A DNA stretch of 64,000 nt from DASQFI01 sp035633215 (GCA_035633215.1 DASQFI010000022.1:192437-256436); one strand, 5' to 3'. Positions 7,726-17,163 are shown, counted from the first letter of the stretch. Numbers and translations are program-made. Notes: generated from the sequence alone by a model not told the origin.

Positions 7726-10338
7726 CTATCGTTCCCGTCGCTGGGCCACGAGTGCCGACGGATTGATGGCCACAATGATCCGCTGCGGCCGCGCCCGACC
7801 CGTCACGACCACGAAACGCTTCCCGTCCGGGTGCACGTCGTAATTTGGATGGTCGGCACTGGCATAACTTGTCGTCAGAACGGTGGTGTGATTGACCGCG
7901 CGCGCGCGGTCCTTCAGGTCGAGACCTACGGCGATGAGCCGGCCGTCATTCCAATAGAACAACTCCCGACCATCAAGTCCCCACCGCGGATTCCGTCCTC
8001 CGGCTGCGGACACGATCACGGGCGACGAGGAGGGTTTCGGAAATCTGTTGACGAACACCTCAAACCGGCCGGGCGCGTTGGAATCGTACGCAATCCAGCG
8101 GCCGTCGGGCGACACGTCCGCCGACTTCTCGATGAAGGGCGTATCGAGAAAGGGAAACGGTGCCTCGCTTCCGTCCGCCTTGACGACCCAGATGTCGCGA
8201 TCCTCGTCCAGCGGGACGTCGGTGAATATGATGAATCCGTCGCGCGTCCAGTCGGATGGCCACTGCAGCCCCTCTCTCACCACGAGTTGTCGTTCGGTGC
8301 CGCTTTCGTCGGCGTTGCGAACGAGCAAATCCTTTCGAGTCGGCCGATTCCCGGCAAAGCCGATTTGCCGGCCGTCGGGACTCCACGTGGGATCGTTATT
8401 GCTCGCTCCGTCGAGCGTAAAACGCCGGCGCGTTTGCGTGGGGAGGTCGTAGACCCAGATGTCATCCGGGTTCCGGGCGCCGAAGGCAATCCGATTCCCG
8501 TCGGGAGAGAACCGTGGCGCCCAGAATCCGCCGTTGCGGAAGAGGATCTGCTCACGCCCGGTCCGGTCGAACAACGCCAGGTCCAGGTCGGTGCCTGCGG
8601 CGCGAATGATCGCCAGCGTACCTCCGCGCGAGACGGAATAGAACGCGTTGCCGAGGCCCACGCCAAGCTCCTCGGGCAGAACGCTCGGCGTTCCAACGAC
8701 GTCGAGGCGGCGGAGATCGAACTTCTGTAACGCGAGACGGCCTTCCAGGTTTGCGAAGATCAGGTGTCCCGTCTCGATGAAGCTTGGCCGAAGTCCCCGG
8801 CCGAACGTCTTGCGTGCTCCGGTCTTCAGGTTGAGGGCGCCGATCAGGCCGCCGGCAGCCTCCGTGTTGAAGACGATCGCTTCCCCGCCAGGGAGAAAGT
8901 GCGGAAAAAAGAAACCCGCGGCGAAGCTCTGCTGCGCGATGACGAGCGGCGTCGGCACGCCACCTCTTGCCGGGACCTCGAACAACGAGCCCCCCGGCAA
9001 AGTCGAAAACAGGATCGTATCGTCTCCCCGCCAGGTCGCCCCCGCCAATCCTTCGACGTACGGCGCGATGACGCTCTCACTTCCATCTTCCAGACGCACT
9101 TTCTTCAGTGATTGATCGGTGACGAAGCCCACCCACTCGCCATCCGCCGAGAAAAATGCGCTGTGCGCCCCCTCCGTTTTCGGAACGGCGGTGGACGTGG
9201 GGTTGGCCAGCTGTCGCAGATAAAGACGGTTCGAACCCGCGTCGCCAGCTGGATAGACCAGAGCCGTCCCGTCAGGCGACACGGCAGGGTACCCCGGGAT
9301 CGCCGCGCCCGAGTCCAGCGGCAGAAAGAACACCGCCGGACGGGCCTCATCCGGTCCGGCTCGCGGTGACGTCGCCGTGCGAAGCCACCACCCGGCGAGC
9401 AGCCCGATGGCGAGCGTCGCGCATGCGACGGCCCACCAGGCCGTCCGGCGCGGTTGAGCGGGCGCCGCCGCGATGCTCATTTGTTGCGTGACCGGCAGTC
9501 TGAAGCCGGGGTTGGTCAGGGCGTCGGCGAAATGCGCGGCGCGCACGAACCGATCGGCCGGACTCTTCGCGAGCGCGCGCTGGACGGCGGCGTCGACGTT
9601 CGCGGGAACGAGGTCGCGGCTTTGTGAAATCGGTGAGGGCTTCTCGGAGAGGATTTTAGCGATGACCGTCTGGATCGAACTCGCGTTGTGGGGCGGGTCA
9701 CCGGTCAACATCTCGTACGTGAGGGCGCCCATCGAATAGATGTCGCTGCGCGCGTCCACCACCCGATTGCCAGCCGCCTGCTCGGGAGACATGTAGTGCG
9801 GCGTGCCGAGGCTGAGCCCTGTTTCGGTGACTCGTTCGCCACCGGCCGCATTGACCGCCAAGGCGATCCCGAAGTCGGCGACGAGCGCCTGTCCCCGTTG
9901 CAGGAGGACGTTTTCGGGTTTGATGTCACGGTGCACGATGCCGTGTTCATGCGCGTAGTCGAGCGCGGCCGCCACCGCTCTGGCGATGTCGATCGTTTCC
10001 TCGACGCTGAGCTGCCGGTCGCGATCGAGCTTGGCCCGCAACGACTCGCCCGTCACGTACGGCATCACATAGTAGAGAAACGTGTCGGCCGCGCCGGAGT
10101 CGTAGAGGGGAAGGATGTTCGGGTGCTGGAGGTTGGCCGTGACCTTGATTTCCTGCAGGAAGCGCTCACTGCCCAGGCGAGCGGCCAGTTCCGGCTTCAG
10201 GACCTTGATGGCGACCTTGCGTTCATGCTTCACGTCGCGCGCCAGGTAGACGGTGGCCATGCCGCCCTCGCCGAGTTGTCGCTCGAGTTCGTACCGAGCG
10301 GCGAGAGCGACCGACAGCCGGCGCATGATTTCGATCAT
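7726..10338 (-). CDS. Transmembrane Ser/Thr protein kinase with TolB/WD40-like sensor
   Basis: 870 residues. Hanks-type kinase domain ~16-275: P-loop GEGGMATV (23-30), Lys45 in VAIKVLK, HRDIKPEN with catalytic Asp138, DFG at 155-157, activation segment GTPHYMSPEQ. One membrane helix at ~299-320 leads to an extracytoplasmic beta-propeller of PD40/TolB-type repeats (for example FSPDGNRIAFG, WSPDGRQIGFAG, VSPDGRWIAYDS). This kinase-TM-propeller layout is typical of acidobacterial signalling kinases. The ATG at 10338 is chosen because the kinase fold starts right after it; a further in-frame extension upstream lies antisense to the methyltransferase gene and is rejected. Divergent from that gene. 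Confidence 0.88.
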   Translation of the reverse strand: MIEIMRRLSVALAARYELERQLGEGGMATVYLARDVKHERKVAIKVLKPELAARLGSERFLQEIKVTANLQHPNILPLYDSGAADTFLYYVMPYVTGESLRAKLDRDRQLSVEETIDIARAVAAALDYAHEHGIVHRDIKPENVLLQRGQALVADFGIALAVNAAGGERVTETGLSLGTPHYMSPEQAAGNRVVDARSDIYSMGALTYEMLTGDPPHNASSIQTVIAKILSEKPSPISQSRDLVPANVDAAVQRALAKSPADRFVRAAHFADALTNPGFRLPVTQQMSIAAAPAQPRRTAWWAVACATLAIGLLAGWWLRTATSPRAGPDEARPAVFFLPLDSGAAIPGYPAVSPDGTALVYPAGDAGSNRLYLRQLANPTSTAVPKTEGAHSAFFSADGEWVGFVTDQSLKKVRLEDGSESVIAPYVEGLAGATWRGDDTILFSTLPGGSLFEVPARGGVPTPLVIAQQSFAAGFFFPHFLPGGEAIVFNTEAAGGLIGALNLKTGARKTFGRGLRPSFIETGHLIFANLEGRLALQKFDLRRLDVVGTPSVLPEELGVGLGNAFYSVSRGGTLAIIRAAGTDLDLALFDRTGREQILFRNGGFWAPRFSPDGNRIAFGARNPDDIWVYDLPTQTRRRFTLDGASNNDPTWSPDGRQIGFAGNRPTRKDLLVRNADESGTERQLVVREGLQWPSDWTRDGFIIFTDVPLDEDRDIWVVKADGSEAPFPFLDTPFIEKSADVSPDGRWIAYDSNAPGRFEVFVNRFPKPSSSPVIVSAAGGRNPRWGLDGRELFYWNDGRLIAVGLDLKDRARAVNHTTVLTTSYASADHPNYDVHPDGKRFVVVTGRARPQRIIVAINPSALVAQRRER

Positions 10339-10464
10339 TTGGGTCCAGCCGATGGAATCCGCGGGGCACAGTACTACAATGCGCACCGGACGTCCTGCCC
10401 CGGTCAGCGGTTCATTGTGTATTCCGGTGAGGCCCGCCCTCACGCGCTCAGGCGATGGAGGCGC

Positions 10465-11358
10465 ATGACATACTTGATCGCCCGGAGGCCCGTCGTGTTC
10501 ACTCGAAATCCATTTCTCACCGGTCTGGGCACCGCAGTAGCGATGTCCCTCGTGGCGCCGACGCTGTCGGCCCGCCAGCAGACGCAACCACCACCACAAC
10601 AGCAGCAGCAGCCGTACGAGCCTCGCGTCGGCATGCCCGGCAAGGACGTCGTCTGGGTGCCGACGCATCCCACGGTCGTCGAAAGAATGCTCGACATGGC
10701 GAAAGTCACTGCGAAGGACTTCGTCGTCGATCTCGGATCGGGCGACGGTCGGAACGTCATCGCGGCGGCTCGCCGCGGAGCGAAGGCGGTCGGCTTCGAG
10801 TACAACCCGGAGATGGTGGAGCTGTCCCGCAAGCTGGCTGAGGACGCCGGCGTCTCGGACAAAGCGACCTTCGTCCAGGGCGACATGTACGAAGCGGAGT
10901 TTCGGGAAGCGACCGTCCTGGCGCTGTTCCTCCTGCCTTCGAACCTCGAGAAGTTGAAAGACAAGATTCTCGCCCTGAAGCCCGGGAGCCGGGTCGTCCT
11001 GAACACCTTCACGGTCAGCGGGTGGGAGCCCGACGAGAGAGATCGCCTGGAGGGCGAGTGTGGGAGCTGGTGCGACGTGCTGCTGCACATCGTGCCGGCC
11101 AAAGTCGCGGGCGCGTGGCGTGGCGGCGGTATCGCGCTCGACCTTTCGCAGTCGTTTCAGAAGGTCTTGGGCACGGTCACAGTCGGAGGCGCGCCGGTAA
11201 CGATCGAGAACGGCCTTCTGCGCGGCGATCGCCTAATGTTTTCGGCCGGCGGAACCTCGTATGCCGGCCAGGTGGACGGCGATCGCATAACGGGCACCTC
11301 GACGACGGCTGTATCGAATGCCCGCCGGACCTGGACGGTCACCCGCGATCGCCGGTGA
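10465..11358 (+). CDS. Exported class I SAM-dependent methyltransferase-like protein
   Basis: 297 residues. After the ATG (GGAGG 3-4 bases upstream) comes a signal-like segment ending near LSARQ (~37), then a Pro/Gln-rich linker. A Rossmann methyltransferase core follows: motif I VVDLGSGDGRNVIAAA, acidic loop GFEYNPEMVELSR, motif II-like FVQGDMYE. The last ~70 residues form a small beta domain. The apparent export signal is odd because SAM is cytoplasmic; the fold may bind another ligand or the N-terminus may act as a membrane anchor. Divergent from the Ser/Thr kinase gene, with 126 bases between the two starts. Confidence 0.75.
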   Translation: MTYLIARRPVVFTRNPFLTGLGTAVAMSLVAPTLSARQQTQPPPQQQQQPYEPRVGMPGKDVVWVPTHPTVVERMLDMAKVTAKDFVVDLGSGDGRNVIAAARRGAKAVGFEYNPEMVELSRKLAEDAGVSDKATFVQGDMYEAEFREATVLALFLLPSNLEKLKDKILALKPGSRVVLNTFTVSGWEPDERDRLEGECGSWCDVLLHIVPAKVAGAWRGGGIALDLSQSFQKVLGTVTVGGAPVTIENGLLRGDRLMFSAGGTSYAGQVDGDRITGTSTTAVSNARRTWTVTRDRR

Positions 11359-11476
11359 TATCGCCAGACGTTCGACATCGACCGCGATACCCTGGCCGTT
11401 CTAGGAAAACGCTGCCTCTCTCCTAGAGCGTCTTGGAGAGTGCGTCAGTGCCAACCTCGACTGCCCCGCGGCAGCG

Positions 11477-12034
11477 TCATTCGGACGAGTTGGGCCACCA
11501 GGTCATCTCGCGACGGTCGATCGCGTTCGTGTTGATCCACGTCGCGAGTTCGGCGCGCAGGTCGGCGGCCCACGTTTGCGTGCGCTCGGTGGCAATCACC
11601 GTGCGCGGTACAGAAACGATGAACGGGATGGCCTCAGCCTCCGGAACATTCGGGCCCAACAGGTTCAAGGCAAATCGGCGCGTTCGACCGTCGTCCTCGT
11701 CCGTGAGCACGATGACGGTCCACACGCCACGGGCCGTGAGCAATGAGCCATCGAGCGGATGTTCCTGGCCGCTGACCGGGACGGCCTTGGCAAGCGCCGC
11801 CCGAACCGGCGCGGCCGGGACATCCCCTCTGGCTTTCCCGCGCTTCCACGCCTCGAGTCCGCCGGCGTCTTCGATTTCCTTGCGAAGTTTTTCTCCCCAG
11901 CGGCGCTGAGTCTCCTCTTTGACCGATTGACGGCCATAAAACCACCCGATGGTTCCGACCATTACCAGGGAGAACGCCAGGAATAATACGAAAGTCATGA
12001 TGAGTACGAAACGTGTCTGTAGGCCGACCGCCAA
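11477..12034 (-). CDS. Single-pass membrane protein of unknown function
   Basis: 185 residues if the TTG at 12034 is used, 173 from the ATG at 11998. One N-terminal membrane helix (FVLIMTFVLFLAFSLVMVG) is followed by a charged helical stretch and a beta-rich extracytoplasmic domain ending in WWPNSSE. No clear ribosome site distinguishes the starts. Convergent with the exported methyltransferase gene, same strand as the following DNA-alkylation-repeat gene (46-base gap). No family recognised. Confidence 0.6.
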   Translation of the reverse strand: MAVGLQTRFVLIMTFVLFLAFSLVMVGTIGWFYGRQSVKEETQRRWGEKLRKEIEDAGGLEAWKRGKARGDVPAAPVRAALAKAVPVSGQEHPLDGSLLTARGVWTVIVLTDEDDGRTRRFALNLLGPNVPEAEAIPFIVSVPRTVIATERTQTWAADLRAELATWINTNAIDRREMTWWPNSSE

Positions 12035-12080
12035 TCAATGAGTGGTGTGCCTGACGAGCCCGGGCGTGTTGTTAGCGATG

Positions 12081-13208
12081 TTACCTCGGGCCCTCGACAA
12101 CCTGAAACATCCCCGCGTGCATCCGTTTCCCGTTGACGATGACGTCGACCAGATGTTTCCCGGGTTGAGGGACGCGGGTCGTGTGAACCGCGAGTGAGAT
12201 GTTCAGTCGCAGATCGATCCGCGCGCGAGGGGCCAGCACAACGCGGGCCACTTTGAAAACCTTGGCCGCGGTAGTTCCTCGTGCCTTCACGAACTGCACA
12301 GCGGCATCCACCAGGAGGTCCTGTGGGGCGCGCCCGCGACTCCGTAGCGTGAAGCTCATGCATACCCGCTGACCGATCCGCACTCGACGCGGAAGGAACG
12401 TCACACGTTCGAGCGACACCGACGGCGCCTGTCCGTAGCCGAGCAGCCGCAGCGCATCGCCATCGCCGCGCTTCACGGCGCTCCGCAGGGCGTGCTCGAC
12501 CAGACTGCGACGCTCCTGGGAGGCGTTCTCGAGCCATGCCGCCGCCGTGCGGATCAAGAGATCCGGTCGTACTTTGCCGAGGTCGTTGAGGTTGTTCGCG
12601 ACGCTTCGCCGGACCATCGTCGACTCGTCGTCTTTCAACAACTCGAGAAGCGCGACGACGCGGTCTGGGTTCGCGTCGAGCCAGGCGACCCTGGGAGCCC
12701 AGGGCAAGCGCAGCCGAATGCCCTCGGACACGAGCCTGCGCACATGGGCGTTCCCGTCCCGCGTCCAGCCGCGAAGGACCTCCAGTACACGCTCAGGATC
12801 GGCGGCGATATAGGGCCGAATACTGGACTCCGCGCTGAAACGCTTCGTGAGCTCGTACTGCGCGCGCATCGACAGATCGAAGTGCGCGAGGCCATGATCG
12901 GCGACGAAGAGCACGTGCGGGAGATAGAAGAACGGCGCCATCCCTGCGCCAACGAGCTCATCGGTCGCGTGTTCCGGACCCAGCGAACGAAGGAGCACGT
13001 CGATCGCTTCGGGATAGTCCTGGGGCAGGTGCACGCGCAGCGTCCGAGCGATATGACGTCCGCGATCGAGTAGTTCAAGGGCAGCGAGCCCGGCACATGC
13101 CTGCTTGACAAATGGCCCGACCGGAAACACCGGGTGCGCACGCGCAAGGTCAGCGGCAAGGCGACGCACGAGAGCCGGGTTGAAAAACGTCTTCAGTGTG
13201 TCGGCCAT
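12081..13208 (-). CDS. DNA alkylation repeat (AlkD-like HEAT) protein
   Basis: 375 residues. The first ~240 are HEAT-like helical repeats characteristic of the AlkC/AlkD family: VFPVGPFVKQ, PEAIDVLLRSLGPE, DGNAHVRRLVSEGIRLRLPW and STMVRRSVANNLNDLGK. These proteins flip-free recognise alkylated bases and excise N3/N7 adducts. The last ~100 residues form an added beta-sandwich domain as in larger AlkC-type members. The ATG at 13208 is used; no strong Shine-Dalgarno. Divergent from the flavin monooxygenase gene, with overlapping promoters in a 71-base gap. Confidence 0.82.
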   Translation of the reverse strand: MADTLKTFFNPALVRRLAADLARAHPVFPVGPFVKQACAGLAALELLDRGRHIARTLRVHLPQDYPEAIDVLLRSLGPEHATDELVGAGMAPFFYLPHVLFVADHGLAHFDLSMRAQYELTKRFSAESSIRPYIAADPERVLEVLRGWTRDGNAHVRRLVSEGIRLRLPWAPRVAWLDANPDRVVALLELLKDDESTMVRRSVANNLNDLGKVRPDLLIRTAAAWLENASQERRSLVEHALRSAVKRGDGDALRLLGYGQAPSVSLERVTFLPRRVRIGQRVCMSFTLRSRGRAPQDLLVDAAVQFVKARGTTAAKVFKVARVVLAPRARIDLRLNISLAVHTTRVPQPGKHLVDVIVNGKRMHAGMFQVVEGPR

Positions 13209-13279
13209 GCTCGACGAACCGGCGGCGGCACGCTTGCCCTCGTTGTGGGCCGCTCGCGGATATAGTGAGATCGTAGCGC

Positions 13280-14317
13280 ATGCCGTCCGCCATCGAGCTG
13301 GGCCTGGATACTTTCGGCGACGTCACTCGCGATCGCGACGGCCAGGTCCGATCCCAGGCGCAGGCGTTGCGCGACGTCGTCACTGAGGCCGTGCTCGCCG
13401 AACAGGTGGGCGTCGATTGCTTCGGTGTCGGCGAGCATCATCGCGCTGAGTTCTCGATCTCCGCCCCTGAAGTCGTCCTCGCGGCGATCGCAGGCCGGAC
13501 CGAGCGAATCGTGCTCGGATCGGCCGTCACGGTGCTCAGCACCGACGATCCGGTCCGGGTGTTTCAGCGCTTCTCCACGCTCAACGCGATCTCGAACGGC
13601 CGCGCGGAAGTCATCCTCGGCCGGGGATCCTTCACGGAATCGTACCCGCTATTTGGACACGACCTCTCACAGTACGACGAGTTGTTCGAAGACAAGCTCG
13701 CGTTGTTCGCCGAGTTACTCAAGCCAGGTCCGGTGACCTGGCACGGATCCTCACGGACGGCCCTCGAAAAACAAGTGATGTACCCGCCGCTCGAAGGCGC
13801 CTTGAAAGTCTGGGTCGGCGTTGGCGGCAGCCCGGAATCGGTCGTCCGCGCCGCGCGCTACGGCTTTCCATTGACGCTCGCCATCATCGGCGGCAGCCCA
13901 CAGCGGTTTCGTTCGTACGCCGATCTCTACCGTCAGTCCCTCGAGCGGTTCGGCCAGCCGGCACGCCCGATCGCGGTCCACTCGCCCGGTCATGTCGCGG
14001 CAACCGACGATCAGGCGAGAGACGAGCTGTGGCCCCACTACGAGACGCTGATGAACCGCATCGGCGCCGAACGTGGCTGGAATCCCGTGAACCGGGTGCA
14101 CTTCGAGCGCGAAGCGGGTCCGGACGGCGCGCTCTGCGTCGGCTCCCCCGAAACGGTCGCCGCGAAGATCGCGAAAACCGTGCGGGCATTGGAGCTGTCG
14201 CGTTTCGACATGAAGTACAGCAACGGCACCCTCCCGCACGACGTGCTGATGACGAGCATCGAGCTGTTCGGGACGAAGGTCGCGCCACGCGTGCGCGAGC
14301 TGCTGGCAGGCCGCTGA
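13280..14317 (+). CDS. LLM-class (luciferase-like) flavin-dependent oxidoreductase
   Basis: 345 residues with the bacterial-luciferase TIM-barrel signature: ELGLDTFGD at strand 1, VGVDCFGVGEHHRAEFS, LGSAVTVLSTDDPVRVFQ and RAEVILGRGSFTESYPLFG. Members use reduced F420 or FMN to oxidise small molecules; substrate unknown. The start ATG follows a TATAGT -10-like hexamer (13261-13266) by 13 bases, giving a very short leader. Ends 9 bases before the decayed PadR gene, which reads toward it. Confidence 0.85.
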   Translation: MPSAIELGLDTFGDVTRDRDGQVRSQAQALRDVVTEAVLAEQVGVDCFGVGEHHRAEFSISAPEVVLAAIAGRTERIVLGSAVTVLSTDDPVRVFQRFSTLNAISNGRAEVILGRGSFTESYPLFGHDLSQYDELFEDKLALFAELLKPGPVTWHGSSRTALEKQVMYPPLEGALKVWVGVGGSPESVVRAARYGFPLTLAIIGGSPQRFRSYADLYRQSLERFGQPARPIAVHSPGHVAATDDQARDELWPHYETLMNRIGAERGWNPVNRVHFEREAGPDGALCVGSPETVAAKIAKTVRALELSRFDMKYSNGTLPHDVLMTSIELFGTKVAPRVRELLAGR

Positions 14318-14326
14318 AAACGCGGC

Positions 14327-14614
14327 CTAAGTTCTAAGTTGCAAGTCCAGGCTGCTGGTGTTGGCGCCGTCGTCACAGTGCCTGCCCGACTCGATGACCT
14401 GCCAAATCCGCTCACGGACTTTCCGGAGGGCTTTCACCGTTCTGACACCCTCGGGCGTGGCTTCGTAGAGGCGCTTGCGCTTGCCGCCGCGCATCTGGGC
14501 GGCTTCGCCGAGCATCGAGCGGACGTATCCCTTGTCTTCGAGCCGGGCCAGCGCCGCATAGATCGCGCCCATGGTCACGTTCCGGCCCGTCGCTCTCTCG
14601 ACGAACTGCTGCAC
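14327..14614 (-). pseudogene. PadR-family regulator lacking its N-terminus
   Basis: 95 residues from a GTG. The recognition helix region of PadR is intact (VQQFVERATGRNVTMGAIYA, ALARLEDKGYV, GKRKRLYEATPEG), but the first helix and strand of the winged helix, normally ~25-30 residues ahead, are missing. An in-frame TAG lies just upstream (14624-14626), and residues homologous to the end of helix 1 (GVPV) read through to it. The last codons are encoded by a short AAGTT-type repeat (14328-14350). Likely a 5'-decayed gene; a truncated protein could still be made from the GTG. Confidence 0.6.
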
Positions 14615-14682
14615 CGGGACCCCCTAGGTTTCTCGGCGGTCCCCTGTTAAGCGATTCCGTCGCCGGAACGGCATGTCGTGGC

Positions 14683-15102
14683 ATGATCGGGGTCGGCATG
14701 AGCAAGAAACTGTTGCAGGCTCTGCTGGTGACGTGCGGCACGTTGTTCGTCGCGCTGGGCGTCGTGGGCATCTTCCTGCCGCTCGTCCCGACCACCGTCT
14801 TCCTGTTGCTCGCGGCGGCCTGCTACGCGCGCAGCTCCGAGCGGTTCCACCAGAAGCTGCTCAATCACCGCTGGCTGGGCGCCTATATCCGCAACTATCG
14901 CGACGGGCGTGGCATGACGACGCGCGAAAGAACCTGGACGCTCGTACTGCTCTGGATCGGCATTGGCGCCACGGCGATCTGGAGCGTGCACGCGTGGTGG
15001 CTTCGGACGCTGCTGCTGGTGATTGCGGTCTCCGTGACGGTGCACGTCGCGCGGCTGAAGGTGAGCCGGCGAGTGGCCGACGACGTCATCGCTGAACGCT
15101 GA
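14683..15102 (+). CDS. YbaN/DUF454 inner-membrane protein
   Basis: 139 residues (134 if the ATG at 14698 is used). DUF454 hallmarks: GTLFVALGVVGIFLPLVPTT, then FLLLAAACYARSSERFHQ and NHRWLGAYIRNYRDGRGM, followed by two membrane helices. About four membrane segments in total. The E. coli homologue YbaN has no defined function. Divergent from the PadR relic with 68 bases between. Confidence 0.8.
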   Translation: MIGVGMSKKLLQALLVTCGTLFVALGVVGIFLPLVPTTVFLLLAAACYARSSERFHQKLLNHRWLGAYIRNYRDGRGMTTRERTWTLVLLWIGIGATAIWSVHAWWLRTLLLVIAVSVTVHVARLKVSRRVADDVIAER

Positions 15103-15226
15103 GTCCCTGCCGCGCGGACGCGCTGGCGCGTTAGAATCGTCTGAAGCTCCTGCACAGCCGCGTGCGTCCCCCACCTGCGGCCATGTGACGCCACCGCGTC
15201 CTGCCCCATTGTGAAAGGCGAAGACG

Positions 15227-15883
15227 ATGAAACTCCGTGTGTTGGTGTGCGCGATCCTGATCTCAGCCGGCTGCGACGACGACGGCCCAGCGTCTCCTTC
15301 GGGTCCGTCGGTCAGCTTCTTTGTCACGAGCGCGACGAGCGCGACCGGCAATCTTGGTGGTCTGGCGGGCGCTGATGCCGCCTGCGGGCAATTGGCGACG
15401 GCGGCCGGTCACGGCTCCCGCACATGGCGGGCGTACCTCAGCGTCGAACGTAACCTGGCCGACAACAACCAGCCCACGCACGCGCGCGACCGCATTGGGA
15501 CGGGGCCCTGGTACAACGCCAATCTCGTGCTCGTCGCGAACAACCTGACGGAGCTCCACGCCCGCACGGGTGACGCAGCGATCTTCCTGGATGAACGCGG
15601 GCAGCGGATCAACGGGCAGTGGACGGGATCCCCCACTCCAAACCAACACGACATCCTCACGGGATCGAATGCGGACGGGACAGTCGCCGTCGGGTTGACG
15701 TGCTCGGATTGGACGTCGAGCTCGGCCAGCGTCAAGGGGCAGGTTGGGCACTCCGATGGGATGGGCCAAAACCAGAGCACGGCAGGCACGCTTTCCTCGT
15801 GGAACTCGGCGCACGACAACCAGGACTGCTCGAACACGGCGCCCCGAGGCGGCGCCGGGCGCTTCTACTGTTTCGCACGCTGA
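15227..15883 (+). CDS. Surface lipoprotein with a DUF1554/endostatin-like lectin fold
   Basis: 218 residues. Signal peptide with lipobox-like ISAGC (Cys16) and an acidic tether (DDDGPASP). The mature domain repeats the pattern FFVTSATSATGNLGGLAG, ADAACGQLA, TWRAYLS, GTGPWYNA, DILTGSNADG, TCSDWTSSS, SWNSAH and GGAGRFYCFAR. This is the C-type-lectin-like domain seen in DUF1554 proteins; paired Cys suggest disulfides. Starts after AAGGCG. A TAGAAT hexamer sits at 15132-15137. Probably an exported binding protein; ligand unknown. Confidence 0.72.
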   Translation: MKLRVLVCAILISAGCDDDGPASPSGPSVSFFVTSATSATGNLGGLAGADAACGQLATAAGHGSRTWRAYLSVERNLADNNQPTHARDRIGTGPWYNANLVLVANNLTELHARTGDAAIFLDERGQRINGQWTGSPTPNQHDILTGSNADGTVAVGLTCSDWTSSSASVKGQVGHSDGMGQNQSTAGTLSSWNSAHDNQDCSNTAPRGGAGRFYCFAR

Positions 15884-15937
15884 CGCGCGCGTTTACACTG
15901 TGCTACCCAGGAACGCCCAACGCCCAAGGGGAGCCCG

Positions 15938-16339
15938 ATGCCCGGTTCGTCATCCACGGCCAGCGCCCGTCGCGTCAAGGCGCAGGTGCGCACCTATTTC
16001 GGCAGACTGACGCCAGCCACCCGGCGACGCCTGCGGACCTTCCGGACAGTCATCCGTGCCGCGGCGCCTCGCGCCGTCGAGAGTTTCAGCTACCGGATGC
16101 CCGGCTTTCGACTCGATGACCGGCCACTCGTCTGGTATGCCGCCTTCAAGCATCACACCAGCCTGTATCCCATCACGGCCGCGATTCGGCGCACGTACGC
16201 CGATGATCTCGAAGGCTATGAAACCTCGACTGGAACGGTTCGATTTCCCCTGTCCCGGCCCGTCCCGGTCGGGCTCGTGAAGCGACTCGTGCGGGCGAGG
16301 GTGGTTGAGGTGCGAAAGACCGGGAAAGGCACACGCTAG
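15938..16339 (+). CDS. DUF1801 (YdhG-like) small protein
   Basis: 133 residues with the DUF1801 pattern: QVRTYFGRLTPATRRRLRTF, RAVESFSYRMPGFR, LVWYAAFKHHTSLYP and a C-terminal strand GTVRFPLSRPVPVGLVKRL. Members of this fold are proposed iron or frataxin-like chaperones in Bacilli, but the role is unproven. AAGGGGAG Shine-Dalgarno 4-5 bases upstream. Followed closely by the secreted regulatory-domain gene. Confidence 0.78.
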   Translation: MPGSSSTASARRVKAQVRTYFGRLTPATRRRLRTFRTVIRAAAPRAVESFSYRMPGFRLDDRPLVWYAAFKHHTSLYPITAAIRRTYADDLEGYETSTGTVRFPLSRPVPVGLVKRLVRARVVEVRKTGKGTR

Positions 16340-16365
16340 AGGGTCTGCAGCAGAAGGAGGATCAG

Positions 16366-17163
16366 ATGGCATGCTCACGAGGCTTGATCATGGCGCCGCT
16401 CGCGGCCGGATTCCTCGCGGTCGGCGCGTTCGCGTCGGCGCGCCAGGGCGGCGACACGATTCGCGTCAGCGGCCAGGTTCTCGTCGAAGGCGGCGGGCCG
16501 ATCGCCGGCGCGTCGCTCCGCACCGACGCCTTGCGCGGTGCCATGTCCGCGCCGTTCGGCGGCCAGCGCGAGTTCACCGCACGAAGCAATGAGAGCGGAG
16601 ACTGGTCGCTGCTCGGCATCACGCGCGGCCTCTGGATCCTCGAGGTCAGCGCGCCTCAGTACTTGCCGCACGTCCTGGTCGTCCCGATCTCGATGATGCT
16701 GAAGCCGGAGCCCGGGCCCTGGGAGACGAGTCTGGCGCTGCTGCCGGTGGCAGCGATTGCGCCGCCGGACATGCCCAAGGACGCGCCCGAGCGGTTCATC
16801 CTCCAAGCGATCGATCAGCTGCAGTCGGACAAAAAAGCTGCCCGACAGACGCTCCAGAAGCTCACCGGCGCCAGCCTGAATGCCGGCGGACTCGTCGCGG
16901 CCGGCGACATCGCGCTGCTGCTGCGCGAACCGGGGATGGCCCGCCGATTCTTCGAGCTGGCCGCCACCGCGGAGCCCAAGTGGTACCGTCCACAGCTCGG
17001 CGTCGCCTCGGCGGCGATGATGTCCAACGACATCGATCGGGCGATGAAGGCCTACGCGGCGGCGCGCGACAACACCAACAACAAGAAACTCGAGGTGATG
17101 TTGTCGAACACGATCAAGGATTTGCAGCAGATCCGGGGCCGCGACCTCGAGCTCGCTCGTTGA
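16366..17163 (+). CDS. Secreted protein with carboxypeptidase-regulatory-like domain
   Basis: 265 residues with signal peptide (LIMAPLAAGFLAVGAFASAR) and strong Shine-Dalgarno AAGGAGG. Residues ~31-105 are a carboxypeptidase-regulatory-like beta-sandwich (GQVLVEGGGPIAGASLR ... NESGDWSLLGI ... ILEVSAPQYLP). The C-terminal half is helical, with TPR-like pairs around LLREPGMARRFFELAATAEP and DRAMKAYAAARD. Likely periplasmic; partner unknown. Confidence 0.72.
   Translation: MACSRGLIMAPLAAGFLAVGAFASARQGGDTIRVSGQVLVEGGGPIAGASLRTDALRGAMSAPFGGQREFTARSNESGDWSLLGITRGLWILEVSAPQYLPHVLVVPISMMLKPEPGPWETSLALLPVAAIAPPDMPKDAPERFILQAIDQLQSDKKAARQTLQKLTGASLNAGGLVAAGDIALLLREPGMARRFFELAATAEPKWYRPQLGVASAAMMSNDIDRAMKAYAAARDNTNNKKLEVMLSNTIKDLQQIRGRDLELAR

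Noticed and set aside
10339..11088. 250-codon N-terminal extension of the Ser/Thr kinase
   Set aside because: It lies antisense to the exported methyltransferase gene and has no kinase-family similarity; the kinase fold starts just after the ATG at 10338.
11418..11440. Terminator hairpin CTCTCC/GGAGAG
   Set aside because: Only six pairs, long loop and no T-run; too weak to call.
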